Source: Rhizobium sp. CCGE531 (GTDB lineage: Bacteria > Pseudomonadota > Alphaproteobacteria > Rhizobiales > Rhizobiaceae). From it: a stretch of 64,000 bases of DNA. The translations under genes were made by a program, and so were the position numbers. The first letter of the stretch is position 1. The number at the start of each line of letters is the position of its first letter. The stretch is from the NCBI RefSeq assembly GCF_003627795.1, contig NZ_CP032684.1, positions 2,457,001 through 2,521,000 on the forward strand, in the 5' to 3' direction. The notes under the pieces are model-generated. The model saw only the letters and a list, made by a program, of their open reading frames with translations, was not told the DNA's origin and searched no databases. Shown here piece by piece: positions 25,536 through 35,440 of this stretch.

Positions 25536-25580
25536 GAGCATGATGGCCGGAAGCGCGACGTGATTTTCGGTCATGGCGAC
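25536..25580 (+). repeat. RIME-like repeat remnant, copy C (first palindrome only)
   Basis: GAGCATGATG, then CCGGAAGCGCGACGTGATTT and CGGTCATG resemble the first half of the RIME-like elements (GAGCATGATG...AAAAGTG..AGCGGTTTTCGG...CATGCTC) with several changes in the core. No second palindrome is recognised. Confidence 0.5.
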
Positions 25581-25994
25581 GATATGCGCGGCACCGAGCC
25601 ATCCGGCTCCCCCCAGCGCGCAACCCCTCTCTTCGGCGTTAACGAATCCGCCCATTTCGTGAGCATCCCTGACCAAATATGACAACTTCACGGCAGGAAA
25701 CATGCATATTGCGCATAGCTCCCATGAAGCTGCCCCCCTGCCAAGCCGGCGAGCGAGTCGCTATATCCGCCGCATCAAACGGGGTTCACGACGAACCCAC
25801 TCGAACAAGGACTTGAAGACAATGCCTATCATCCGCTCCGCATATGTTAGCCCGGCGCTGGCTGGCGAGCGTCGCACCGTACGCCATTCCGTCGGCTCGC
25901 TTCGTCAGCTCGAAGTCGAGACCTCGAGGGCAATCGGCGCAAGCCGCGGCGGTCGCCGCTAAGAAGTTTACGAGCTACGCGCTCCTGTCGATTG
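25581..25994. other. Intergenic region upstream of small RNA
   Basis: About 400 bases without an established gene. It contains a short hairpin GGGTTC-ACGAC-GAACCC (25782-25798) and one possible small reading frame (25822-25962). The promoter of the small RNA must lie near its right end, but I cannot pick out clear -35/-10 boxes. Confidence 0.4.
25822..25962 (+). CDS. Possible small protein, 46 residues, unknown
   Basis: The frame starts at ATG 25822 with AAGGA eleven bases upstream and reads MPIIRSAYVSPALAGERRTV, then HSVGSLRQLEVETSRAIGAS and RGGRR. It can be extended in frame to an ATG at 25702. It is basic, with no membrane segment and no family I recognise. A hairpin sits just before it (25782-25798) and a structured small RNA follows, so it may belong to one transcript with that RNA. 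It could equally be non-coding. Confidence 0.3.
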   Translation: MPIIRSAYVSPALAGERRTVRHSVGSLRQLEVETSRAIGASRGGRR

Positions 25995-26129
25995 CATTCC
26001 GGTTCTCCTCCTCCCTCCCGGATCGCGATCAGAGCGCTTAAAGCCCGCTTGAGCACTCCTCCTCCACACGCTCGCGGGCAAGATCGGTGAAAATCGATCT
26101 CAAGGCGGTGCTTCGGCACCGCCTTTTTT
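25995..26129 (+). ncRNA. Structured small RNA with CU-rich anti-Shine-Dalgarno loops
   Basis: Four hairpins follow one another. First, TCCGG/CCGGA encloses a TTCTCCTCCTCCCTC loop (25998-26022). Second, GCCCGC and GAGC pair with GCTC and GCGGGC (26043-26079) around ACTCCTCCTCCACAC. Third, AGATCG/CGATCT (26081-26100). Last is a strong terminator with TTCG tetraloop. Two exposed CUCCUCC loops complementary to the Shine-Dalgarno sequence are the hallmark of alphaproteobacterial trans-acting RNAs such as the alpha-r14/NfeR1 group of Sinorhizobium and the CcsR RNAs of Rhodobacter. Family membership is inferred from architecture; the 5' end is approximate. Confidence 0.72.
26102..26129 (+). terminator. 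Rho-independent terminator of the small RNA
   Basis: AAGGCGGTGC-TTCG-GCACCGCCTT is a perfect 10-bp stem with a UUCG tetraloop followed by TTTT. It faces the end of prmA on the opposite strand; read in reverse it has no T-run equal in quality. Confidence 0.92.
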
Positions 26130-26164
26130 ATTACCTGCGATTGGGATAGCGGGAAGTGACCGGC

Positions 26165-27043
26165 TCAAGGCCGGTCGAGATGGATCGTAACCCAACCATT
26201 GCGCCAGATCGTGCGCACGTGCCGGAGATTCGCGCCGTTATAGGCGGCCAGAACCTTCCAGCGCTGCTCGGCCAGAATACCCGAAAGAATGACCGAGCCG
26301 CCCGGCGCCAGATGTGCCACAAGCTGCGGCGCCATCTTGATGAGCGGGCGCGCAAGAATATTGGCTATGATGAGGTCAAACGGTCCATGACGGGAAAAGG
26401 CCGTGGAGTGAAAGCCCGGCGCCGTCTCCAATGCAACGCCGGAAGCGATCCCGTTGCCGCGGACATTGTCCCGCGCGACGCGAACGGCGACCGGATCGAT
26501 ATCGGTCGCCAGAACCGGAATGTTACGCAGCTTGCGCACGGCAATCGCCAGAACACCGCTGCCCGTCCCGAGATCGAGCGCATTGCGCACGCGGCGGCTG
26601 GCAAGAACCTTCTCGATCGTCTCCAGGCAGCCCGCCGTCGTCCCGTGATGGCCGGTACCGAAAGCCTGTCCGGCCTCGATCTCGATCGCGATATCGCTGG
26701 AGCCGACTTTGTCGCGATCATGCGAGCCATGCACGAGGAAGCGGCCGGCGCGGACCGGCTTCAGCCCTTCCAGCGACTTGGCAATCCAGTCGATATCCGG
26801 AAGCACTTCCTTTTGAAGGGGGAGTTCGGCGAAGGTAGGCTTTAGAAGCGCTTCAAAACGACCACGCACCTCCTCTTCGTCCACGGCATAGAGATAGATC
26901 GAAGCCTCCCAGACATCGTTCTTCTCGTCGATTTCCGTCGTTGCGATCGGAAGCTCCTCGTCCTCGAACACCGGCGTCATCAGATCCAGGACCTGCGCGG
27001 CCTTCTTCTCGGTCGTCGTCACATAAAGGCGAATTTCGCTCAA
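26165..27043 (-). CDS. prmA: Ribosomal protein L11 methyltransferase
   Basis: 292 residues from MSEIRLYVTTTEKKAAQVLD. The C-terminal domain carries the SAM site LDLGTGSGVLAIAVRKL and the acidic loop ATDIDPVAVRVARDN. IANILARPLIKMAPQL has the NIL motif of PrmA (here IIANILA), typical of N-methyltransferases. EAGQAFGTGHHGTTAGCLE is also diagnostic. It trimethylates ribosomal protein L11. It precedes or follows a monooxygenase gene with a 20-base gap, in one operon. No ribosomal gene is nearby. Confidence 0.95.
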   Translation of the reverse strand: MSEIRLYVTTTEKKAAQVLDLMTPVFEDEELPIATTEIDEKNDVWEASIYLYAVDEEEVRGRFEALLKPTFAELPLQKEVLPDIDWIAKSLEGLKPVRAGRFLVHGSHDRDKVGSSDIAIEIEAGQAFGTGHHGTTAGCLETIEKVLASRRVRNALDLGTGSGVLAIAVRKLRNIPVLATDIDPVAVRVARDNVRGNGIASGVALETAPGFHSTAFSRHGPFDLIIANILARPLIKMAPQLVAHLAPGGSVILSGILAEQRWKVLAAYNGANLRHVRTIWRNGWVTIHLDRP

Positions 27044-27063
27044 CTCGTCGCTCTTTCTCGTTC

Positions 27064-28212
27064 TTATTCGGCCCAGTCGATCCAGGGCGGTCTCGGCGTG
27101 TCATAGCCGGCTACGCTCCGAAGCAACGTCCGACGGGCCGAGCGAAAGCGCAGGAATAGCGGCGCAAACAGGTTGCGCGCCGCAATCGCCAGCGGATTTC
27201 TCATGGTCACCAGTCGCGTCAGGCCGTAGGTCTGCTTCAATACCAGCTTCACGGCGGGAATTCTCAAGGCCGAATACTCCTCTTCACGGCCTTCCGCAAT
27301 GAGCCACGCAAGCCAGCAGGCATCTTCGATGCCGAGATTCATGCCGCGCGCGCCAGCCGGCGAATGGATATGCGCGGCATCGCCGGTCAGGAAGACATTG
27401 CCTTTCGCCATCGGCTCGACATGACGGAAGCTGATGCGGAACTGCGAAGCCCAGGTCCTTTCCGCAATGGCGGCGGGATGAACGATGCGGCTTTCGAAAT
27501 CCTCCAGCGTCGAGATATAGCGGATGATGTCGGCCGTAACAGGCAGGCGCGCGACCATGCCGGGATCGAAGAGCGAGATTTCGCCGTAATATGTATCGAC
27601 CGGGTCTGCGTAACGAAAATCGGCAAGATAGAAGTAGGCTTCCAGCGCCTCGCCCGGGAAGCCGGCGCCCAGCGCTTTGCGAACGGCCGAATGCGCGCCG
27701 TCTGCACCGATGAGGATATCCGGTCGAACCGTCTCCGACGTGCCGTCGGCCCGGCACAATGTGACCTCCGGCTTCCGGTAATCCGATATAGCCTCCGCAA
27801 CCACCGCCGTCTGCCATTCGGGCGAGATGCCATAGGCCGAAAGCGCCTGCATCAACAGGCGCTCGGTGGCGCCCTGCGACAATGCGTGAATTGCGCTGAA
27901 GCGGCCCTTCACCTCTCGAGTATCCAGCTGGACAAGGATTTTCTTGTCCGAACGGACGCGAAAGTGCTCGATCAGCTGGGCAGCAGCGAGGATGCGCTCT
28001 GTAACGCCGGAAGGGGACAGCAATGTCAGCGTGCGGGCATTGACGCCAAGCGCCCGGCTCTCCTCCAGAGGCGTCGGGCCGATGCCATCATCGACGATAC
28101 GCGGCGAGAAGCCGCGTCGGGCGAGTTCAAGCGCGGCGGTAAGGCCGACCGGCCCCGCCCCCGCGATCAGGACGGATCTGGATTTTCCCTGTTCGCCAAG
28201 CCCCTCGCCCAT
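27064..28212 (-). CDS. FAD-dependent monooxygenase (PHBH/UbiH-like)
   Basis: 382 residues. The Rossmann motif VLIAGAGPVGLTAALELARR lies at the N-terminus, the DG motif GADGAHSAVRKALG near residue 175, and GDAAHIHSPAGARGMNLGIE, the flavin-ribityl motif, near residue 275. These place it in the FAD_binding_3 group of aromatic-ring hydroxylases. The substrate cannot be assigned. It sits between a SCO gene (7 bases away) and prmA (20 bases), so the three are co-transcribed although their roles are unrelated on paper. Confidence 0.88.
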   Translation of the reverse strand: MGEGLGEQGKSRSVLIAGAGPVGLTAALELARRGFSPRIVDDGIGPTPLEESRALGVNARTLTLLSPSGVTERILAAAQLIEHFRVRSDKKILVQLDTREVKGRFSAIHALSQGATERLLMQALSAYGISPEWQTAVVAEAISDYRKPEVTLCRADGTSETVRPDILIGADGAHSAVRKALGAGFPGEALEAYFYLADFRYADPVDTYYGEISLFDPGMVARLPVTADIIRYISTLEDFESRIVHPAAIAERTWASQFRISFRHVEPMAKGNVFLTGDAAHIHSPAGARGMNLGIEDACWLAWLIAEGREEEYSALRIPAVKLVLKQTYGLTRLVTMRNPLAIAARNLFAPLFLRFRSARRTLLRSVAGYDTPRPPWIDWAE

Positions 28213-28219
28213 GCACGCC

Positions 28220-28822
28220 CTATCCCTTCTTGATCAGGTTCTCCAGCTTCTTCGTCGCCACGTCCGGGTCTTCCTCATAGGCGATGGTTCCGGCAAAGCG
28301 GCCCGCGGAATCCAGCAGGAATACGGAAGCGGTGTGATCCATCGTATAGTCGCCGTTTGGCTGCTTTTCGTCCGCCGGCACTTTCTTGGCGTAGACGCGG
28401 AATCCCTTGACCATGTCCATCACCTTGGCGGGATCGCCGGAAATGCCGGTGATGCGCTTCGACACGTTGGAGACATACTGGTCCATCATGGCGGGCGTAT
28501 CGCGCTCTGGATCGACGGTGACGAAATAGGCGTTGAGCTTGCTGCCATCCGGATCGACCTTCTGCAGCCAGCCATTCAGCTCGAACAGCGTCGTCGGGCA
28601 GACATCCGGGCAATGCGTATAGCCGAAGAAGATGGCCGACGGCTTGCCGCGAAACGCCTGTTCGCTGATCGGCTGGCCGCTTTGCGAAACGAGCGTGAAG
28701 GGCACGCCGTAGGGCCCGGATGCCGCCACCTCGGGCGACTTGCCTCCACCAAAACTCAGCCAGCCCAATATTCCGGCCACGATCAATACGGCCACCCAAA
28801 TCGCAATCCGCACGTTTCTCAT
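28220..28822 (-). CDS. SCO1/SenC-family copper chaperone
   Basis: 200 residues. One N-terminal membrane anchor (IAIWVAVLIVAGILGWLSFG) is followed by a thioredoxin-fold periplasmic domain. The copper-binding CxxxC is in GYTHCPDVCPTTLFEL and the distant His in MDHTASVFLL. VTVDPERDTPAMMDQYV is the typical SCO motif. The protein delivers copper to the CuA centre of cytochrome c oxidase or keeps its thiols reduced. The first gene of a three-gene operon with the monooxygenase and prmA. Confidence 0.93.
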   Translation of the reverse strand: MRNVRIAIWVAVLIVAGILGWLSFGGGKSPEVAASGPYGVPFTLVSQSGQPISEQAFRGKPSAIFFGYTHCPDVCPTTLFELNGWLQKVDPDGSKLNAYFVTVDPERDTPAMMDQYVSNVSKRITGISGDPAKVMDMVKGFRVYAKKVPADEKQPNGDYTMDHTASVFLLDSAGRFAGTIAYEEDPDVATKKLENLIKKG

Positions 28823-29271
28823 GACTGCCTTTCCTCACCAACTCCGGCGACCGCACCCAAAAGGCAACGCGATCCGCCCTCTGCCGATGTAATGGCTCGG
28901 CGTGGAGGACGCAATTCAAGAAGATGCTAGGCAGGGGCCGAAATCGTCGCAGCATGCGCTCGGAAGTCTCTCAAGCCCCGTTTGCCTCGTTTCCTCGCTC
29001 CACCCGGGCTCGGCGAGGCAAAATCTACGATCATGTTAAACCAATCCTAACCTGTCCGCGCCAACATCTCTTTCAAAGGTCGAACTCGACTTCGCCCGCC
29101 GCCCGAAAGCGCGGCAAACCTCTTTATTTCAGAAGGGCATGACGCCCGCCGGAAAGCCAGGCGTTATCAGCCGAAGCACCGGACGCTGCCGCTGCCCAAG
29201 CCGCTCCAGCCGATCTTTTTTTCAATCGCGAGCGTCGCTTGCCGGCGATGCCAATCGGGAAGTCCTCGAAC
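28823..29271. other. Divergent intergenic region between SCO operon and cheW
   Basis: About 450 bases without a gene. It contains promoters for both sides. TTAA-ACCAATC-CTAACC at 29036-29052 differs by one base from the CtrA consensus TTAA-N7-TTAACC and faces cheW. No terminator or repeat was recognised. Confidence 0.4.
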
Positions 29272-29736
29272 ATGACAAACGCCATCAAGCAATCGGGCAC
29301 CTATCTGGAAATCGTCTCCTTCCACCTCGGCGATCAGGAATTCTGCATCGATATCATGGCCATCCGCGAAATCCGCGGCTGGGCGCCGGTGACGCCGATG
29401 CCGCATACGCCCCCTTACGTGCTCGGCCTCATCAACCTGCGCGGCGCGGTGATCCCGGTCATCGACATGGCCTGCCGCCTCGGCATGAAGATGACGGAGC
29501 CTTCCGAGCGCTCGGCCATCATCGTCACGGATATTGCGGGCAAGCTCGTCGGCCTTCTGGTCGAGCAGGTCTCGGATATGATGTCGATCAAGAGCGAAGA
29601 TCTGCAGCCGGCGCCGGAAATCGTCCCGGAAGCACAGCGCGCCTTCTGCCGCGGCATCGTGGCGCTGGAAAAGACCATGGTCTGCTTCCTCAACCTCGAT
29701 ACCGTCATCGCGGATCAGCTGGCCCAAGCCGCCTGA
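29272..29736 (+). CDS. cheW: Chemotaxis coupling protein CheW
   Basis: 154 residues from MTNAIKQSGTYLEIVSFHLG, with GGGAAG upstream. It consists of one CheW SH3-like domain: FCIDIMAIREIRGW, LGLINLRGAVIPVIDMACRL and LLVEQVSDMMSI. It links chemoreceptors to the histidine kinase CheA. The gene is isolated from any che operon here; rhizobia often keep an additional cheW outside the main cluster. A strong terminator follows at 29766. The upstream CtrA-like site could tie it to the motility program. Confidence 0.94.
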   Translation: MTNAIKQSGTYLEIVSFHLGDQEFCIDIMAIREIRGWAPVTPMPHTPPYVLGLINLRGAVIPVIDMACRLGMKMTEPSERSAIIVTDIAGKLVGLLVEQVSDMMSIKSEDLQPAPEIVPEAQRAFCRGIVALEKTMVCFLNLDTVIADQLAQAA

Positions 29737-29765
29737 TTTCAATAAGTTAGAAATTACCCCCAAAT

Positions 29766-29802
29766 GATCGCCCTGAAGCTCGGCTCCAGGGCGATCGTTT
29801 TT
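29766..29802 (+). terminator. Rho-independent terminator of cheW
   Basis: GATCGCCCTG (29766-29775) pairs perfectly with CAGGGCGATC (29787-29796) around AAGCTCGGCTC and is followed by GTTTTT. Confidence 0.88.
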
Positions 29803-30012
29803 CATGTAACCGGCTTTGGCAGGGGTGTAGCCAATGATGCCGGTATTGCAGGCCGTGAACAGGGGCAAGAGTCGCCTCCGTGTTCGTTTTCAAAATTGCA
29901 TCAAAAAGGTGCAAACCGAAAGCAACCAAAAGCAATTCGACAACCCAAGAGTATGACTTTTTTTGGTATTGCCACTTCGCGAGTTGTGATGGCGGTATTC
30001 TGGTAACGATAA
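29803..30012. other. Part of the 375-base gap between cheW and creA
   Basis: Nothing recognisable is found between the cheW terminator and the RIME-like copy D. The sequence around 29880-29960 is rather A-rich and repetitive (AAGCAACCAAAAGCAATTCG) but contains no credible gene. Confidence 0.35.
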
Positions 30013-30113
30013 AGCATCTCGCCAAAAGTTTGCAGCGGCTTTGCGCTAAAGATATGCCGGAGATCAAAGACCCACAACGCAGGGAGCGGATCTGGAGGAT
30101 CGCGATGCACTCT
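30013..30113 (+). repeat. RIME-like intergenic repeat, copy D (degraded)
   Basis: AGCATCTCGCCAAAAGTTTG, then CAGCGGCTTTGCG, ATATGC, ATCAAAGA and a second half ending GATCGCGATGCACTCTA follow copy A along its whole length with scattered changes. Pairing of the first palindrome is partly lost. The right end touches the creA stop codon. Confidence 0.7.
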
Positions 30114-30606
30114 AGTTGGGCTTGCCTTTCTTCCATGTAACCTGTTGACCAAACAAGGGTATCGTCGAAATCGCCATCTTGGCCGAACCATCCGTCAGCT
30201 GGCGCGAATGGATGAGGTAGATCAACGTGTCGTTCTTCTTGTCGTAGATCCTGGTGACGACGAGCTTCTTCCAGATGAGCGACAATCCGGCGCGAAACAC
30301 CTCTTCGCCGCTCTGCGACTGGTTGATATCGCCGATTTCGATCGGCCCGGTCTGGCGGCAAGCGATGGAATTGTTGGAGGGGTCCTCGAACCAGTTTCCC
30401 TTGCGCAGCCGGTCGATGACGCTGCGATCGAAATAGGTCACATGGCAGGTCACGCCGGAGACTTCCGGATCCGGCACGGCATCGACCAGAATGTCATTTC
30501 CCGTCCAATCCACGCCGACCTTGCCGACGACCTCGGCGGAAGCGGAAACGGGCGCCATGGCCAGAAGAGACGCGGCAATGGCGGCAAAGAACTTGGGTGA
30601 ACGCAT
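30112..30606 (-). CDS. creA: CreA family periplasmic protein
   Basis: 164 residues from the ATG at 30606, with GGAGGATG upstream (an overlapping TTG at 30609 is the alternative). A signal peptide of about 24 residues ends VSASA. EVVGKVGVDWTGNDILVDAV, DPEVSGVTCHVTYFDR, SIACRQTGPIEIG and DKKNDTLIYLIHSRQLTDGS match the CreA family almost motif by motif. Two cysteines may form a disulfide. The function is unknown although the gene is widespread in proteobacteria. A lone gene bordered by the RIME-like repeat. Confidence 0.92.
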   Translation of the reverse strand: MRSPKFFAAIAASLLAMAPVSASAEVVGKVGVDWTGNDILVDAVPDPEVSGVTCHVTYFDRSVIDRLRKGNWFEDPSNNSIACRQTGPIEIGDINQSQSGEEVFRAGLSLIWKKLVVTRIYDKKNDTLIYLIHSRQLTDGSAKMAISTIPLFGQQVTWKKGKPN

Positions 30607-30763
30607 CAATCATCCTCCAACAGCGGCCGCAGGGAGCGAAAGCGGCATGGCTAAGGTAAGATGGCCGATGAACGATGCAAGATAAGGCCGGCAATCTGTA
30701 TCGGATGCAGCCGAGACGCCGCCGGAGCGCCGGCGTCCCAACCGAAACTGGAAGCGCTCCAGC

Positions 30764-31207
30764 TTATTTCTGGCTGATTGCGACTGCTCCGGTCTCCAGC
30801 AGCGACTTGAGGTTCGACAGGATTTTAGGCCAGCCGCCCGAAACAGCCTCGATGAACTTGGAATTCTCCACATCGATCGTATGGGTGACGGTCAGCTTCA
30901 CCGCGTTATCCGCAGGCTCCAATTCCATTACGCAGCGCGACCAGCCCTCGGCTTTCAACTCGGGGCGAAATTCGTTGCGCCATTTGAAGGCGAGCCGCCG
31001 AGGCGGATCGAACTCTGCAATCTCTCCGGTGTCGGCGACGCGGCCATCCGGAAAGAGCATTTTCCACGGCGCACCGACCTTCCACTCCGTGTCATGGACC
31101 ATGTCGAACCAATATTGCCTGATGAACTCCGGCGTGGTCAGCGCCGACCAGAGCTTCTCCGGCGTGGTATGGATGAAGGTGACGTAGACGAATTTGCTTC
31201 CAGTCAT
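30764..31207 (-). CDS. SRPBCC / AHSA1-like domain protein
   Basis: 147 residues from MTGSKFVYVTFIHTTPEKLW at 31207, with AAGGAG upstream. ALTTPEFIRQYWFDMVHDTE, GEIAEFDPPRRLAFKWRNEF and SGGWPKILSNLKSLLETG are typical of the activator-of-Hsp90-like START superfamily found next to ArsR genes. It probably binds a hydrophobic ligand; no enzyme activity can be assigned. It is the second gene of an operon with the ArsR regulator, 38 bases downstream. Confidence 0.9.
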   Translation of the reverse strand: MTGSKFVYVTFIHTTPEKLWSALTTPEFIRQYWFDMVHDTEWKVGAPWKMLFPDGRVADTGEIAEFDPPRRLAFKWRNEFRPELKAEGWSRCVMELEPADNAVKLTVTHTIDVENSKFIEAVSGGWPKILSNLKSLLETGAVAISQK

Positions 31208-31245
31208 GTCATTTCTCCTTGTTTGAATGTCTGTGCTTATCGACG

Positions 31246-31569
31246 TTATTGGTCGCTCTCGTCTTCCAGCGCCTTCTTCAGAGCCGAAAGCGTGTTGAGA
31301 TGCCGACGTTCGAACTTGTTGATCCAACGTTCGGCAATCTCGTTGATCGGGATCGCATTGATGAAATGCAGCCTCTCTCGCCCCTGTTTTTCGGAGGACA
31401 CCAGATTGGCTTCCTCGAGAATAGCAAGGTGCTTCGCAACGGCCTGACGGGTCATCTCCAGATCTTCGCAGAGCGCGGTCAGGGTCTGCCCGTTGCGCTC
31501 ATAGAGCCTGTCGAGCAACTGTCGCCGGCTGGCATCCGCCAGCGCCTTGAACACCGTGTCATCGTTCAT
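31246..31569 (-). CDS. ArsR-family transcriptional regulator
   Basis: 107 residues. DTVFKALADASRRQLLDRLY, then the helix-turn-helix LCEDLEMTRQAVAKHLAILE and wing LVSSEKQGRERLHFI define the winged-helix ArsR/SmtB fold. No metal-binding CVC motif is present in the recognition helix, so it is of the non-metal group usually paired with AHSA1/SRPBCC proteins. It is the first gene of that operon and probably autoregulates through the tandem sites just upstream (31579-31629). Confidence 0.92.
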   Translation of the reverse strand: MNDDTVFKALADASRRQLLDRLYERNGQTLTALCEDLEMTRQAVAKHLAILEEANLVSSEKQGRERLHFINAIPINEIAERWINKFERRHLNTLSALKKALEDESDQ

Positions 31570-31578
31570 TTATAACGG

Positions 31579-31629
31579 AACCATTTGGTTGCCTGTCCTT
31601 ATTTTATACGCAACTAAATGGTTGCCTGT
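31579..31629 (-). promoter_or_regulatory. Tandem candidate ArsR operators
   Basis: On the minus strand GGCAACCATTTAGTTG and GGCAACCAAATGGTT occur 33 bases apart, both preceded by GACA, and each is roughly palindromic (AACCA..TGGTT, CAACCATTTAGTTG). They lie 10-60 bases before the ArsR start, where an autorepressor would act. TATAAAAT between them is a plausible -10 box. Confidence 0.55.
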
Positions 31630-31907
31630 CAAGCTGCGTGGCGAAATCCGCGATCTCCTTGACGTGAAAGACCGACCCGAGGGCCGGTCAGTGGAATGCG
31701 GCCGGAGCGATTGACAACAGCGCCGCCGCATCGGATCATCCGCCCATGATCGCAAACCGCACCATCACGATGCACCTCACCATCTCTCCCTTTGCAGGGC
31801 GAGTGGAAGCCGTGTTGCGCTGAGCTGACCGCGATCCATCTCAACCCTGCCGAGGCGAGCAGGGTTGAAGCCCCATGCTCTCCTCCCCCGACATCAAAGG
31901 AGAGCCC
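31630..31907. other. Intergenic region between ArsR operon and GNAT gene
   Basis: Together with the operators this gap is about 340 bases. The only other structure is an inverted repeat CAACCCTGC-CGAGGCGA-GCAGGGTTG (31842-31867) in the GNAT leader, without a T-run. No gene was seen. Confidence 0.4.
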
Positions 31908-32444
31908 ATGAATTCCGAACAGGAAGATCCAAGCAAGCGACGATCCGGCAAAATCGGCCCGGTCGAGATTCGTGCAACGCGGCCGTCGGATGCCGAAGCG
32001 ATCGCGGCGATCGCCAATCTCCCCGGTTTCCGCGCCGGCACCTTGCGCCTGCCCTTTCAAAGCGTTGAGGAAACGCGGGAATGGTTGGAAAAGCCCGCCC
32101 CGAACTCAACCCGCCTTGTCGCGGAGGTAAACGGACAGGTCGTCGGCAATGCGGGCCTAAACCGCCTTGCCGGCCGGCGGATTCACAGCGGCAACATCGG
32201 TATGGGCGTGCATGACGATTTTACGGGCTGCGGCATCGGGTCGGCGCTCTTGGGCGCCCTCATCGACACGGCCGACAACTGGCTGGCAATCAAGCGTCTG
32301 GAACTGACTGTCTATGTCGACAATGCGCCAGCGATCCGGCTCTACGAGAAATTCGGCTTCGAAACCGAGGGGCAGCTCAGAGCCTTCGGTTTCCGCAACG
32401 GCGAATATGTGGATGCATTGTCGATGGCGCGGCTGAGGTTCTGA
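31908..32444 (+). CDS. GNAT-family N-acetyltransferase
   Basis: 178 residues from MNSEQEDPSKRRSGKIGPVE at 31908, with AAAGGAG at good distance. VEIRATRPSDAEAIAAIANL opens the fold, VVGNAGLNRL is beta strand 4, and the acetyl-CoA pyrophosphate loop is GCGIGSALLGALIDTADN. LTVYVDNAPAIRLYEKFGFE TEG is the C-terminal motif B. It resembles the RimJ/L- or PhnO-like small-molecule or protein acetylases. The acceptor is unknown. The mRNA leader contains a 9-bp hairpin. Confidence 0.9.
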   Translation: MNSEQEDPSKRRSGKIGPVEIRATRPSDAEAIAAIANLPGFRAGTLRLPFQSVEETREWLEKPAPNSTRLVAEVNGQVVGNAGLNRLAGRRIHSGNIGMGVHDDFTGCGIGSALLGALIDTADNWLAIKRLELTVYVDNAPAIRLYEKFGFETEGQLRAFGFRNGEYVDALSMARLRF

Positions 32445-32575
32445 GAAATTCTGGCGGTGGATGCCGGAGTAACCCTAATAGAGCCCGTTATCTGCCGAGG
32501 CAGGTTAACCTGCGAGGCTCCCCACATACCGCCGCCAGCAAAGCCTCCCGCATCCCAGCGGGCCTTCTTAATTCA

Positions 32576-32932
32576 TCACTTTTTGAGCGATGAATTAACC
32601 AGCTCAGGCGTCACTGAAAAGTTTACCTGACCAGAGATGTCACCGTAAGGTTCGCATTCTGAAATTGCATTAGCAACGGCTGGAGCTGCAACCTGATCCC
32701 ACGGTGTCGGAGGCGTCTTGAAGTTTATTGACACCAAACCAGTTTTTCCATCCTTAAGCGTGACCAGAGCAAGCATCTCAAACTTAGCCGGCGGGTTCGC
32801 GGGCAGTTTTAGACATTTCAGCATTTGACTGGCGACCACATTCCCTTTGTCGGAGGAAAGCACCACATTGCAAGCTGTTAGGAGCAGCGCGCTAGACAGT
32901 AAGAGCGCGATATTAATAGATCGGAAAAGCAT
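32576..32932 (-). CDS. Small putative lipoprotein, unknown
   Basis: 118 residues from MLFRSINIALLLSSALLLTA at 32932, a lipoprotein signal with lipobox LTAC. The mature part of about 100 residues reads NVVLSSDKGNVVASQMLKCL with a second Cys soon after. FEMLALVTLKDGKTGLVSIN and TPWDQVAAPAVANAISECEP suggest a TonB-C/PBP-like small periplasmic domain, but I do not recognise it. A longer frame from 33109 overlaps ligA. The base composition is more AT-rich than both neighbours, a mild sign of transfer. Confidence 0.6.
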   Translation of the reverse strand: MLFRSINIALLLSSALLLTACNVVLSSDKGNVVASQMLKCLKLPANPPAKFEMLALVTLKDGKTGLVSINFKTPPTPWDQVAAPAVANAISECEPYGDISGQVNFSVTPELVNSSLKK

Positions 32933-33087
32933 CTTCTGGGCCACTTCGGGATTAACGGATGGGATATCGCGGAGCCCAGCCTGAAAGCGAGGCGATATTA
33001 TTTCAAGCTGGACAGATACCTGTTCTCGCCGGCAATGGCTGATCACAACTTTAGCGATTGCGGCTCCTATGTTCACCGCATTACTCA

Positions 33088-35268
<2,181 letters not shown>

Positions 35269-35272
35269 TTAG

Positions 35273-35330
35273 AGCACTTGGAGGAAAAGTGTGAAGCGGT
35301 TTTCAGCTCCGAATGGGTAAATACAAAGAG
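35273..35330 (+). repeat. RIME-like repeat remnant, copy E
   Basis: GAGCACTTGGAGGAAAAGTG, then GAAGCGGTTTT, CAGCTCC and ACAAAGA follow the first half and spacer of copies A and B. The GGAG/CTCC arms still pair. The second palindrome is not recognisable. Confidence 0.65.
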
Positions 35331-35440
35331 AAAAATTCGGATTTCGGTCGCAGGCACCAACGACCGTGACGGCAGCACTCACGACGACTTTCTGCCAATT
35401 GCAGACGAGCGCCATCGCCAAGCCCATCCATATCTCCTCA

